Positions 1 to 6,697 of a stretch of 25,355 bases of DNA are shown in pieces (position 1 is the first letter of the stretch; every line of letters starts with the position of its first letter). Position numbers and translations under genes: made by a program. Source of the DNA: CAYPEZ01 sp964409985 (lineage in GTDB: Bacteria > Patescibacteriota > Minisyncoccia > Phycocordibacterales > UBA6899). The notes below the pieces were generated by a model that searched no databases, had not been told where the DNA came from, and saw nothing but the letters and a program-made list of their open reading frames with translations. Location: NCBI GenBank assembly GCA_964409985.1, contig CAYPEZ010000009.1, positions 1-25,355 on the forward strand, read 5' to 3'.

Positions 1-1
1 G

Positions 2-184
2 GATAATCGTGCCCAAAGCTCAGATTCACGTTCCTGGGGACCTGTCCCTGAACGACTCATGGATGGAAAAGCACTGTTGAGACTTTTCCCGCCAACACGC
101 ATCGAGCTCCACCCAGGAATCATTGAGAAATTTACTACAGGGTACGAGAAGGACGCACCAACGAATGATTCTCCATCCTCATAA
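2..184 (+). CDS. lepB: Signal peptidase I, C-terminal part (cut by window start)
   Basis: The reading frame enters from the left edge and gives 60 residues before a TAA. It begins DNRAQSSDSRSWGPVPERL, which is the signature box E of type I signal peptidases (GDN-x-x-S-x-DSR-x-W-G-x-V-P), and continues with the usual 'dGKA' segment. The enzyme sits in the cytoplasmic membrane and removes signal peptides from exported proteins. The catalytic Ser and Lys lie upstream of the window and cannot be checked. The tail after box E is longer than the minimal family end and finishes in a Ser/Pro-rich stretch. The gene is followed after 49 nt by hisS on the same strand. The family call is solid despite the short fragment. 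Confidence 0.87.
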   Translation, partial: DNRAQSSDSRSWGPVPERLMDGKALLRLFPPTRIELHPGIIEKFTTGYEKDAPTNDSPSS

Positions 185-233
185 TCAATATCGTCTATTT
201 ATTTAGTGATCCACCATTAGTAACACCATCAGT

Positions 234-1583
234 ATGACAGAAAAAAAATCATCAAAAAAGGAAGCAGCTCCCAAGAAAAAAGAAGCCCCAACCACTCTCA
301 AAGGCATGCGTGACATGACTGGAGAGATGATGCATAAGTATCAGGGATTTTCAGAGAAGGCTGCAGAGATTTGTCTCTATTATGGATTCTCCCCTATCGA
401 TACTCCGATCCTCGAGCGTGAAGAGGTCTTCACCTCAGGTATTTCAGATGACACCGACATTGTTGGAAAAGAAATGTACACCCTGAAAACAAAGACTAAC
501 GATAAGCTTGCCCTCCGCCCCGAAGGCACCGCCCCTGTCATGCGTTCGTATATTCAGGACGGCATGCAGTCACTTCCTCAACCAGTGAAGCTCTACTATT
601 ATGGTTCATTCTTCCGTCACGAAAAACCTCAGCGAGGGCGCTATCGAGAGTTTAAGCAGTTTGGCGTTGAAATTCTTGGGAGTCCAAAGAGCATGTCGGA
701 CGCAATGATTATTCATTTGGTCATGACAATTCTCAAAGAAGTCGGATGTCAAAATCTTTCAGTAGAGATCAACTCAATCGGGTGTCGTGAGTGCCGTCCT
801 GCGTATGTTCGTGAGCTCACGCAGTATTATCGCAAGCATATCGCTCGACTCTGTGGAAATTGCAAACAACGCATCAAGTCAAACCCTCTTCGCTTGCTCG
901 ACTGCAAAGACGCACAGTGTCTTCCATTGAAGGCAGCAGCACCGGAGTCAGTCTCAGCGCTTTGCATTCCTTGTAAGCAACATTTCAAAGAAGTTCTCGA
1001 GTATCTTACAAGTCTCGATATTTCCTACCGAATCAACAACAACCTTGTGCGTGGAATCGACTATTACACCCACACCGTCTTTGAAGTCCTAGAAGAAGTC
1101 CCGACAGATGAGACGACAGAGGGTGGAGAAAAGAAACGCACCCCACTTGCGATTGCAGGAGGAGGACGCTACGACTATCTCGCACGCGCACTCGGATCAA
1201 AGAAAGACGTTCCGGCTGTGGGTGCATCCATAGGCGTCGATCGAGTCATTGCACTCCCGACTTACAACGCGCCGATGCCAAAAATTATCAAGAAGTCGAA
1301 GATCTACTTCATTCAACTTGGATTTGAAGCAAAACTACGCTCGCTTGAGGTCATCGAGATTCTCCGAAAGGCACGGATCCCTGTGCTTCATTCTTTGAAC
1401 AAAGATTCTCTCTCGATCCAACTTGGAAATGCGGAGCGTTTGGGGCTTCCCTACTCACTCATTCTTGGACAAAAAGAAGCGCTGGACCGGACTGTGATTA
1501 TCCGTAACATGGAAAATCGCTCACAAGAGACGGTAAAAATCTCTGATCTCGCTGAATATATTAAAGAGCATAAAATCGGCTAG
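234..1583 (+). CDS. hisS: Histidyl-tRNA synthetase
   Basis: Class II aminoacyl-tRNA synthetase, 449 residues, charging tRNA-His in the cytoplasm. Visible motifs in order: class II motif 2 around residues 121-146 (YYYGSFFRHEKPQRGRYREF), the HisRS-specific HisA box LVRGIDYYT at 271-279, the glycine-rich GGGRYD at 309-314, and motif 3 VGASIGVDRV at about 329-338. A C-terminal anticodon-binding domain follows from about 350. The central region has Cys pairs (CRECR, LCGNC, LDCKDAQC, CIPC), usual for bacterial HisRS. A short acidic insertion (about 287-303) separates the HisA box from GGGRYD. The N-terminus carries a lysine-rich extension of about 20 residues. The start is the first ATG of the frame; no Shine-Dalgarno is seen, and a weak TAGTAA box lies 10 nt upstream. 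Confidence 0.97.
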   Translation: MTEKKSSKKEAAPKKKEAPTTLKGMRDMTGEMMHKYQGFSEKAAEICLYYGFSPIDTPILEREEVFTSGISDDTDIVGKEMYTLKTKTNDKLALRPEGTAPVMRSYIQDGMQSLPQPVKLYYYGSFFRHEKPQRGRYREFKQFGVEILGSPKSMSDAMIIHLVMTILKEVGCQNLSVEINSIGCRECRPAYVRELTQYYRKHIARLCGNCKQRIKSNPLRLLDCKDAQCLPLKAAAPESVSALCIPCKQHFKEVLEYLTSLDISYRINNNLVRGIDYYTHTVFEVLEEVPTDETTEGGEKKRTPLAIAGGGRYDYLARALGSKKDVPAVGASIGVDRVIALPTYNAPMPKIIKKSKIYFIQLGFEAKLRSLEVIEILRKARIPVLHSLNKDSLSIQLGNAERLGLPYSLILGQKEALDRTVIIRNMENRSQETVKISDLAEYIKEHKIG

Positions 1584-1590
1584 ATACGGG

Positions 1591-1619
1591 TTGCTATTCT
1601 CTCCCCTCCATGCTAGTAT
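1591..1619 (+). promoter_or_regulatory. Promoter for rpsU: TTGCTA, 17 nt, TGC-TAGTAT
   Basis: A -35-like TTGCTA (1591-1596) is 17 nt from an extended -10 TGC TAGTAT (1611-1619). The ATG of rpsU is 10 nt beyond the -10 box, so a transcript would start about 3 nt before the start codon. No Shine-Dalgarno fits in that leader. Inferred from sequence only. Confidence 0.6.
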
Positions 1620-1629
1620 TCCCCGCATT

Positions 1630-1875
1630 ATGGCTATCGTTGCAGAAGTAAAGAAAAACAACACAGAACAGACTGTTTCACTTATTCGCCGCTTCACGAA
1701 GCGTGTTCAGGGTTCACGTGCCCTCAATGTGGTTCGCGAACGCCGTTACTTCACTCGTCATGCCTCAAAGCTCGTCAAAAAGAACCGCGCGCTCAAGTCG
1801 CTCGAGAACCGCAAGGAACGTGAGCGCCTCTTCAAACTTGGCAAAACAGTCGAGAAAGATAAGCGCCGACGCTAA
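1630..1875 (+). CDS. rpsU: 30S ribosomal protein bS21
   Basis: An 81-residue, very basic protein matching bS21: the core SLIRRFTKRVQGSRALNVV followed by RERRYFTRHASKLVKKNRA fits the family pattern of a helical RNA-binding protein on the small-subunit platform near the anti-Shine-Dalgarno. The frame extends upstream, but the ATG at 1630 gives the family N-terminus and sits directly after a good promoter, so the longer start at 1591 would lie inside the -35 box and is rejected. The C-terminus is longer than in E. coli bS21, ending KDKRRR. The gene lies 46 nt after hisS, and its 3' end overlaps ybeY in another frame. Confidence 0.9.
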   Translation: MAIVAEVKKNNTEQTVSLIRRFTKRVQGSRALNVVRERRYFTRHASKLVKKNRALKSLENRKERERLFKLGKTVEKDKRRR

Positions 1876-2323
1876 ACAAGGTCATATTGAGGTCCTTGTT
1901 GCTAATCATACTGATACCCCGATTCCTCGGGTGCCTTTTAAGCGTATCGCTGAACACATCTTTACCCCACCCTATACGCTTTCAATCGCTGCTGTCCCGT
2001 CGCGTCGCGCGCAAGTACTCAATGCAACATACCGGGATAAATCATACAGTCCGAATGTTCTTTCTTTTTCACTTTCATCCCATGAAGGAGAAATTATTTT
2101 AAATCTCGCCGAAGCACGTAGACAATACGATGCTGGGTATGCAGAAGGGACATGGGTCTCTTGGGTTGCGCTTCTCGTTATCCACTCCATGCTGCATTTG
2201 AACGGAATGCATCATGGCCGTACAATGGAGAGAAGATTGGAGAAAGTGCTTCAAGCATTTGGCTTTGATGTGCGACTCCATGAACCACACACACATGTCC
2301 AGACGCATCATCACCGGCATTGA
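1838..2323 (+). CDS. ybeY: Endoribonuclease YbeY (rRNA maturation factor)
   Basis: YbeY is a zinc metalloprotein involved in 16S rRNA 3'-end processing and ribosome quality control. The zinc motif is HSMLHLNGMHHG near the C-terminus, matching the family H-G-x-L-H-L-x-G-x-D-H with G replaced by S and D by H; three His ligands are present. Upstream, ATYRDKSYSPNVLSFSLS matches the family 'N-x-x-Y-R-x-x-x-x-x-T-x-V-L-S-F' segment. No ATG gives a sensible N-terminus. The TTG at 1838 overlaps rpsU by 38 nt and gives 161 residues; rare starts closer to the homologous N-terminus (ATA 1859, ATT 1886) are possible, so the 5' end is uncertain. The C-terminus ends in a His-rich tail and overlaps ftsA by 29 nt. 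Confidence 0.82.
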   Translation: MAKQSRKISADAKQGHIEVLVANHTDTPIPRVPFKRIAEHIFTPPYTLSIAAVPSRRAQVLNATYRDKSYSPNVLSFSLSSHEGEIILNLAEARRQYDAGYAEGTWVSWVALLVIHSMLHLNGMHHGRTMERRLEKVLQAFGFDVRLHEPHTHVQTHHHRH

Positions 2324-3467
2324 TATTGGATCTTCAACCATACGCGTAGTTGTCGCTGAACAAGCTGAGCATGGTGGATTCCCTCGCATTCTTGGGCTAG
2401 GCTCGGCAGAAGCTCATGGCATTCGACACGGATATGTGACCGACCCAGAAGAGGCAACGCACACGATCCGCAGAGCACTCGAACATGCGGAGGCAATATC
2501 TGGAGTGCGCATTGAAGAGGTGTTTTTGTCATTCGGTGGAACAGGACTAGAAGCTGAACTCGCAACCGGCACAATCATTGTGCCACGCGCTGATACTGAG
2601 ATTATGGAAAACGACGTTGAGCGCGCACAACATATGGCGGAGCAATCACTCTCCACTCAGGCAAACAGGAAAATTCTTCACTCTATCCCTGTCGAATATC
2701 GTATTGATGGAAAAGAGGTTTTGGGTCGGCCGGTAGGCATGCGCGGTCTTAAGCTTGAAGCAAAAATGCTCATTGTCACAGCACTCGCTCAACACCTTGA
2801 TGATCTTATCCATGCGGTAGAGGGAGCTGGGGTCATTGTTGCTGACGTGATGGCAGCCCCAATTGCCGCTAGCCTTGTCACCCTTACGAGAGCACAGCAG
2901 ATGGCTGGTTGTGTACTCGCAGATATTGGATCTGAAACAACCTCCATTGTTATCTATGAAGGAGGTGTTGCCATTTCGCTTCATGTCTTTGCAGTTGGTG
3001 GTAACCAAATCACCAATGATATTGCCCTCGGTTTCAAGATGAGTCTTGAAGAAGCAGAGCGTGTGAAGACGGGAAAGGTCCCTCCTCCTATCCAAAAAAA
3101 GCGCCACGAAGAGATCATCGATGCACGGCTAGAAGATATATTCGAGGACATCAATACTCACCTTCGTACAATCGGACGACAAGAGCTTCTTCCTGCTGGT
3201 ATTGTCCTTATCGGAGGTGGTGCTCAGACTCTTGGGATAGAAGAATCCGCAAAAGAGACACTTCGGCTTCCAGCGAGGGTTCCAATGCCCGAATTTATGA
3301 TTGACCCAGAGACAACGCTTCCCATTCGAATACCAACCTGGTTTGTCGCATATGGACTCACCCTCTTCGGAGCAAATGCAGAGCGTGGTGGTTTCAGACG
3401 CAAAAGTGGGGGGTTTGCTGGGTTCAAAAAGACCCTTGCACACGTGTTTCGACAGCTGCTGCCATAA
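2295..3467 (+). CDS. ftsA: Cell division protein FtsA
   Basis: An actin-fold ATPase of 390 residues that tethers FtsZ filaments to the membrane. Visible landmarks: phosphate-1 loop GIDIGSSTIRVVVAE at the N-terminus, phosphate-2 loop LADIGSETTSIVIYEGG in the middle, and an adenosine-side loop IVLIGGGAQTLGIEE. The last 20 or so residues (GFKKTLAHVFRQLLP) form a basic amphipathic helix that fits the FtsA membrane-targeting sequence, so membrane attachment is predicted to be intact. The ATG at 2295 was chosen because MSRRIITGIDIGSST is the usual FtsA start; the longer frame would run through ybeY. The 29-nt overlap with ybeY suggests coupled translation. ftsZ follows after 147 nt. Confidence 0.96.
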   Translation: MSRRIITGIDIGSSTIRVVVAEQAEHGGFPRILGLGSAEAHGIRHGYVTDPEEATHTIRRALEHAEAISGVRIEEVFLSFGGTGLEAELATGTIIVPRADTEIMENDVERAQHMAEQSLSTQANRKILHSIPVEYRIDGKEVLGRPVGMRGLKLEAKMLIVTALAQHLDDLIHAVEGAGVIVADVMAAPIAASLVTLTRAQQMAGCVLADIGSETTSIVIYEGGVAISLHVFAVGGNQITNDIALGFKMSLEEAERVKTGKVPPPIQKKRHEEIIDARLEDIFEDINTHLRTIGRQELLPAGIVLIGGGAQTLGIEESAKETLRLPARVPMPEFMIDPETTLPIRIPTWFVAYGLTLFGANAERGGFRRKSGGFAGFKKTLAHVFRQLLP

Positions 3468-3521
3468 AAGATTTCGTGAGGCTTTCCTTGGGAGTTGTCA
3501 ACTTCCCCTTCTCGCTGGGTT

Positions 3522-3530
3522 TGGTATGCT
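3522..3530 (+). promoter_or_regulatory. Possible extended -10 (TGG-TATGCT) for ftsZ
   Basis: TGG TATGCT lies between ftsA and ftsZ and would give a leader of about 78 nt before the ftsZ ATG. No convincing -35 is seen. The leader holds a possible interrupted stem (CCAC near 3554 with GTGG near 3581) but no Shine-Dalgarno just before the ATG. Weak call. Confidence 0.35.
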
Positions 3531-3614
3531 AAGAATTATTTTGCAATGGGTTCCCACGACCTCTAGCAGGGCTTGCGTTAGTGGATGCGGGGATGCACAA
3601 CGATTATTTTTATT

Positions 3615-4850
3615 ATGCCAAAAGTGAATCCAGAAATTGAAGCATTTGCGCGCATCAAGGTCATCGGTGTTGGTGGTGCTGGAAAGAACATCGTCAATCA
3701 CATGGTGAATGCGAAGGTCAAAGGAGTTGAGTTCATCGCAATGAACACCGACGCTCAAGATCTTCACCATTCGTTGGCAAGCCGCAAGATTCATATTGGC
3801 AAAAACCTCACTCGTGGCCTTGGGACAGGAATGAATCCAGAGCTTGGAAAACGCGCTGCTGAAGAAACCAAAGAAGAAATCCAAGAGTCACTCAAAGGAG
3901 CTGACATGGTGTTTGTCACAGCGGGAATGGGAGGAGGAACTGGCACAGGTGCTGCTCCCGTTGTCGCTCGTACAGCAAAAGAACTTGGCGCACTCACTAT
4001 TGGCGTTGTCACACGTCCCTTTTTCTTTGAAGGAAGCCAGCGAGCGAAGCTTGCTGATATGGGTCTCGCTGATCTTGAAAAAGAGGTTGATGCACTAATT
4101 GTGATTCCTAACGACAGGCTCCTCTCAAATACCAACAAAGAAACGACCTTCCTTTCAGCCTTCGCTATGAGCGACGAAGTCCTACGCCAAGCCGTCGAAG
4201 GAATTTCTAATCTCATCACCACTCCAGGAATCATCAACGTCGACTTTGCTGATATCCGCGCCATCATGAGCGAGGCAGGAACGGTCCTCATGGGCATCGG
4301 AACCGCCTCTGGAGAAAAGCGCGCTGAAGAAGCAGCTCGCATGGCGATCAATTCTCCCCTACTCGATGTTTCTATCAATGGAGCCAAAGGTCTTCTCTTT
4401 GCAATCTCGGGCGGCACGGATGTCACTATGCATGAGATTCAAGATGCTGCGAAGATTATTACCGAGAGCGCAGACGCAGGAGCAAAGGTCATCTTCGGCA
4501 CCATGATGGATGACAAACTTCGCAAAGGCGAGATTCGCATTACTGTGATTGCATCTGGGTTTTCAAGTCCACACTCAAAAGGCACTCGCCAGCGTGAAGT
4601 CCATGTCCAAAAAGAAGCTCCAAAGCAAGAAAAGCGTGAAGAAAAGACGCAGCCTCAAAAAGACCACGAAGCATCTCTCTTCCAGGAAGAAAAGAAGCGT
4701 GAGGAACGAGGAGCAATCTATCATGAATTGCCAGAAGAACCCGCACCACAACCTAAGCCAAAGCCACAACCTAAGCCTGAACCCAAGGACGATGACGATG
4801 ACTGGGGTGGCGCCGTTCCTTCATTCCTCAGACGCTCAAAGCTTCGCTAA
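3615..4850 (+). CDS. ftsZ: Cell division protein FtsZ
   Basis: Tubulin-like GTPase of 411 residues that polymerises into the division ring. The N-terminal nucleotide site begins IKVIGVGGAGKNIVNHM (14-30); the tubulin signature GGGTGTG is at about 106-112; the T7 synergy-loop equivalent NVDFADIRAIM at about 208-218 keeps the catalytic Asp residues. After the GTPase core (to about 320) comes a charged, Glu/Lys- then Pro-rich linker of about 70 residues, followed by the conserved C-terminal peptide WGGAVPSFLRRSKLR that would bind FtsA. The ATG at 3615 is preferred over the longer frame because the protein then starts just before the core. ftsA lies directly upstream. Confidence 0.98.
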   Translation: MPKVNPEIEAFARIKVIGVGGAGKNIVNHMVNAKVKGVEFIAMNTDAQDLHHSLASRKIHIGKNLTRGLGTGMNPELGKRAAEETKEEIQESLKGADMVFVTAGMGGGTGTGAAPVVARTAKELGALTIGVVTRPFFFEGSQRAKLADMGLADLEKEVDALIVIPNDRLLSNTNKETTFLSAFAMSDEVLRQAVEGISNLITTPGIINVDFADIRAIMSEAGTVLMGIGTASGEKRAEEAARMAINSPLLDVSINGAKGLLFAISGGTDVTMHEIQDAAKIITESADAGAKVIFGTMMDDKLRKGEIRITVIASGFSSPHSKGTRQREVHVQKEAPKQEKREEKTQPQKDHEASLFQEEKKREERGAIYHELPEEPAPQPKPKPQPKPEPKDDDDDWGGAVPSFLRRSKLR

Positions 4851-4866
4851 AAAATCTTTAAATAAA

Positions 4867-4902
4867 AACAGCTCCGTAAATCTTAGGATGTACGGAGCTG
4901 TT
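4867..4902 (-). terminator. Hairpin terminator after the 4922 gene, possibly two-way
   Basis: A 12-bp perfect stem (AACAGCTCCGTA with TACGGAGCTGTT) encloses a 12-nt loop. Read on the minus strand it is followed by a T-rich tail (TTTTATTTAAAGATTTTTT), so it best serves the minus-strand gene at 4922-5353. It also lies just after ftsZ and may stop ftsZ transcripts, although the plus-strand tail is not T-rich. Confidence 0.75.
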
Positions 4903-4921
4903 ATATGATGACCTCGTGCTC

Positions 4922-5353
4922 TTATTCTTCCTCGTACAAATTTTTTGGGAGACCATAAGAAGCCATGAGTTTTTTAAACCGTATCGCCCTCTCATTCCTG
5001 CTCAAATCCTGAGGAAAGAAGATACGATTTCTAAGCATCTTTTGGTATTTTGAATAAAACACACAGTAGAGATTTGCGGTGACTGAGACACTCAAAGCAA
5101 GTGCCTCTTTTTCAACATCAAACAGTGGATAATGATCGGTTGGAAATTGCGGTGGCGGGCCTTGAAAATTATCCTGACGAAATTTCAGAAAATACTTCTG
5201 ATGATCTTGAACAAGAACGGGGTGCTTCTCTAATACCTCCAACCCCAAAGCAAACAGTCGAAGATCTCTTTTGCTTAAACTTCGAAGTTTTCGATCAAGT
5301 AAATCAAGCCACAATACCGACAAAGAACGCAAGGAGACTGGCTTTGCACTCAT
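4922..5353 (-). CDS. Uncharacterised 143-residue protein
   Basis: I do not recognise this protein. It is mildly basic and looks mainly helical at the N-terminus (LSVLWLDLLDRKLRSLSKRDLR); a central proline/aromatic stretch (GPPPQFPTDHYPLF) is followed by a hydrophobic segment (ALSVSVTANLYCVFY) and a basic tail ending NLYEEE. No signal peptide is evident. That it is a real gene is supported by its signals: a TTGACA / TAGTAT promoter about 45 nt upstream, a Shine-Dalgarno AGAGGTG five nt before the ATG at 5353, and a hairpin terminator with a T-rich tail just after the stop. It is divergent from trxB. The frame opens one codon earlier with a TTG, but the Shine-Dalgarno spacing favours the ATG. 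Confidence 0.75.
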   Translation of the reverse strand: MSAKPVSLRSLSVLWLDLLDRKLRSLSKRDLRLFALGLEVLEKHPVLVQDHQKYFLKFRQDNFQGPPPQFPTDHYPLFDVEKEALALSVSVTANLYCVFYSKYQKMLRNRIFFPQDLSRNERAIRFKKLMASYGLPKNLYEEE

Positions 5354-5397
5354 CAAAACACCTCTTTAAGGAACTGGGGTGAGAATTCTCTTGGGAA

Positions 5398-5425
5398 ATA
5401 CTAAACAAAATTCTTAAATTGTCAA
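5398..5425 (-). promoter_or_regulatory. Promoter for the 4922 gene: TTGACA, 16 nt, TAGTAT
   Basis: On the minus strand, a perfect TTGACA (5425-5420) is 16 nt from TAGTAT (5403-5398). Transcription would start near 5391, leaving a leader of about 38 nt that holds the Shine-Dalgarno AGAGGTG. Confidence 0.7.
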
Positions 5426-5461
5426 ATCATCGTAATCCCCAAGATGATACAAACACCAGCG

Positions 5462-5470
5462 TGTTATAAT
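5462..5470 (+). promoter_or_regulatory. Extended -10 (TGT-TATAAT) for trxB
   Basis: A consensus TATAAT preceded by TGT ends 9 nt before the trxB ATG. No -35 is seen at 17 nt, as is common for extended -10 promoters. The mRNA would start about 3 nt before the ATG, and there is no Shine-Dalgarno. Confidence 0.65.
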
Positions 5471-5479
5471 GCTCACCAT

Positions 5480-6410
5480 ATGTACGATCTAACAATCATC
5501 GGCGGAGGTCCGGCAGGTGTTTCGGCCGGAGTATACGCAGCTCGAAAAAGACTAAAAACACTATTTCTCACGCTCGACTTTGGTGGTCAATCTTCAGTCT
5601 CTGAAGACATCCAAAACTGGATTGGGTTCCCTCATATTTCAGGCACAGAACTCGCAAAATCACTTGAGAACCATCTTGAAACCTATAAGGCAGATATAGT
5701 TGATGTTCACAAAGGAACAACGGTCACAAAGATTACAAAAATCGAAGGAGGGTTTTCTATTGAAACTGATGGTGGAACATTTCAGTCAAAAACCGTTTTG
5801 GTGACGACTGGAAGCAAGCGCCGAAAACTCGATATTCCAGGAGCTGATGAGTATGAGNNNNNNNNNNCACAAAGGGATCACCTATTGCGCATCATGTGAT
5901 GGGCCACTCTTTGCTGGTCGAGATGTTGCTGTCATCGGCGGTGGCAATGCGGGATTTGAGACCACAGCACAGCTCGCCGCATATACAAACAAAGTCTATC
6001 TTCTTAACCGCACAGATTCGTTCCGCGCAGACGAGGTCACTGTCAAACGTGTTGGCGAGAATCCGAAGGTGCAGATTGTATTAAATGCCATTCCAACAAA
6101 GGTTGAGGGAGATCAATTCGTCAAGAAGCTTTTTTATAAAGACGCAAAGACCAACGAAGAGAAAGTGCTTGATATCGGGGGTATCTTTGTCGAGATTGGT
6201 CTTGTCCCTGCCACTGACTACGTTGAAGGACTCGTTGAACTGAACCAGTACAAACAGATTATCGTGAATCCAAAGAATCAGCAGACGAACACGCCTGGAG
6301 TGTGGGCAGCCGGAGACTGTACAGACGGCATCTATCATCAGAACAATATCGCCTCAGGTGATGCAGTGAAGGCCCTTGAAGATATCTATCAGTATCTTCA
6401 TACGAGATAA
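5480..6410 (+). CDS. trxB: Thioredoxin reductase / AhpF-like flavoprotein, interrupted by assembly gap
   Basis: FAD-dependent pyridine-nucleotide disulfide oxidoreductase of the TrxB/AhpF C-terminal family, cytoplasmic, reducing thioredoxin-like partners. The FAD site is IIGGGPAGVSAGVYAAR (6-22), the redox pair is YCASC just after the gap, the nucleotide site is VIGGGNAGFETTAQLA, and the C-terminal FAD motif is WAAGDCTDG. Ten Ns at 5858-5867 split the frame. The flanks are in register if the gap is removed or is a multiple of three, joining DEYE to HKGITYCASC as in homologues and giving about 306 residues, close to the family norm. The HRR of the NADPH-binding HRRxxxR is replaced by NRT, so the coenzyme may be NADH or another donor; sequence features lean towards AhpF. 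The start follows a TGTTATAAT box. Confidence 0.93.
5858..5867. other. Assembly gap of 10 Ns inside trxB
   Basis: Ten Ns. Taken literally they shift the trxB frame by one, but the flanking protein matches join cleanly at zero (or a multiple of three) missing bases. The gap is best read as a fixed-length scaffold placeholder and not as a frameshift. Confidence 0.95.
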
Positions 6411-6418
6411 TGTCTAGA

Positions 6419-6468
6419 CAAACAAAAACCCCCCTACGGAATTCGTAAGGGGGGGTATGGTTTTGTTT
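6419..6468. terminator. Two-way terminator between trxB and the small RNA
   Basis: CCCCCCTACG and CGTAAGGGGGG form a GC-rich stem around GAATT, flanked by AAACAAAA on the left and TTTTGTTT on the right, which extend the helix. On the plus strand it ends trxB; on the minus strand it is followed by TTTTTGTTTG and ends the transcript from the promoter at 6583-6611. Confidence 0.82.
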
Positions 6469-6576
6469 GGGCTCTCCCAAATGTTGGGGCTCGAGCAAGC
6501 TCGGTGCCTCAATTCTGGTGGCGTGTGAAGCCTACGGGCCCTACACTTTTAGCTCCCATATGAGTGTGCTTTCCTA
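6421..6576 (-). ncRNA. Predicted structured small RNA, about 155 nt
   Basis: No protein-coding frame fits this interval, but it has a complete transcription unit on the minus strand: TTGACA (6611-6606), 17 nt, TAGTAT (6588-6583), a predicted start near 6576, and a GC-rich terminator ending in a T run near 6421. Inside are further hairpins: CGAG-CTTG-CTCG around 6489-6503, flanked by GGC/GCC; TTGGG-AGAG-CCCAA at about 6467-6480; and a weaker ACACT/AGTGT pair at about 6543-6567. It lacks the RNase P GAGGAAAGTCC box and the SRP RNA tetraloop region, and I could not fold it into a 6S-type long duplex. A CPR-associated small RNA family such as LOOT is a possibility I cannot test here. The identity is open; the transcription unit is well supported. 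Confidence 0.72.
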
Positions 6577-6582
6577 AATTCA

Positions 6583-6611
6583 ATACTATCATAGTAATAA
6601 AATTCTGTCAA
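6583..6611 (-). promoter_or_regulatory. Strong promoter of the small RNA: TTGACA, 17 nt, TAGTAT
   Basis: A perfect -35 at 6611-6606, optimal 17-nt spacing and TAGTAT at 6588-6583. With the one at 5398-5425 it is among the best promoter matches in the window, consistent with an abundant RNA. Confidence 0.75.
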
Positions 6612-6657
6612 TATGTAGCGGACACCTCATATGTTCCCACAGCAGTCGACTAAAAAA

Positions 6658-6681
6658 ACACCTCTGCCGATATGGCAGAGG
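6658..6681 (-). terminator. Terminator of the 57-residue membrane protein gene
   Basis: CCTCTGCC and GGCAGAGG pair around GATAT. On the minus strand the hairpin is followed by TGTTTTTTTAG. It lies 17 nt after the stop codon of the small gene at 6698-6871. Confidence 0.82.
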
Positions 6682-6697
6682 GTCTAATGTAGAAAGT

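Noticed and set aside
3791..4426. Long minus-strand open frame (211 codons) inside ftsZ
   Set aside because: It is fully antisense to the conserved GTPase core of ftsZ, Ser/Arg/Pro-rich as expected for a shadow frame, and has no start signals.
5101..5382. Plus-strand open frame of 93 codons opposite the 4922 gene
   Set aside because: The minus-strand frame has a promoter, Shine-Dalgarno, ATG and terminator; the plus frame has none and no recognisable protein.
5444..5899. Real frameshift or pseudogene in trxB
   Set aside because: The frame change comes only from the arbitrary ten Ns; both halves are conserved and join in register without them.
6421..6576. RNase P RNA, SRP RNA or tmRNA as the identity of the small RNA
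   Set aside because: The RNase P GAGGAAAGTCC box, the SRP GGAA-loop region with CAGG/AGCAG, and a tmRNA tRNA-like end with tag frame were all looked for and not found.
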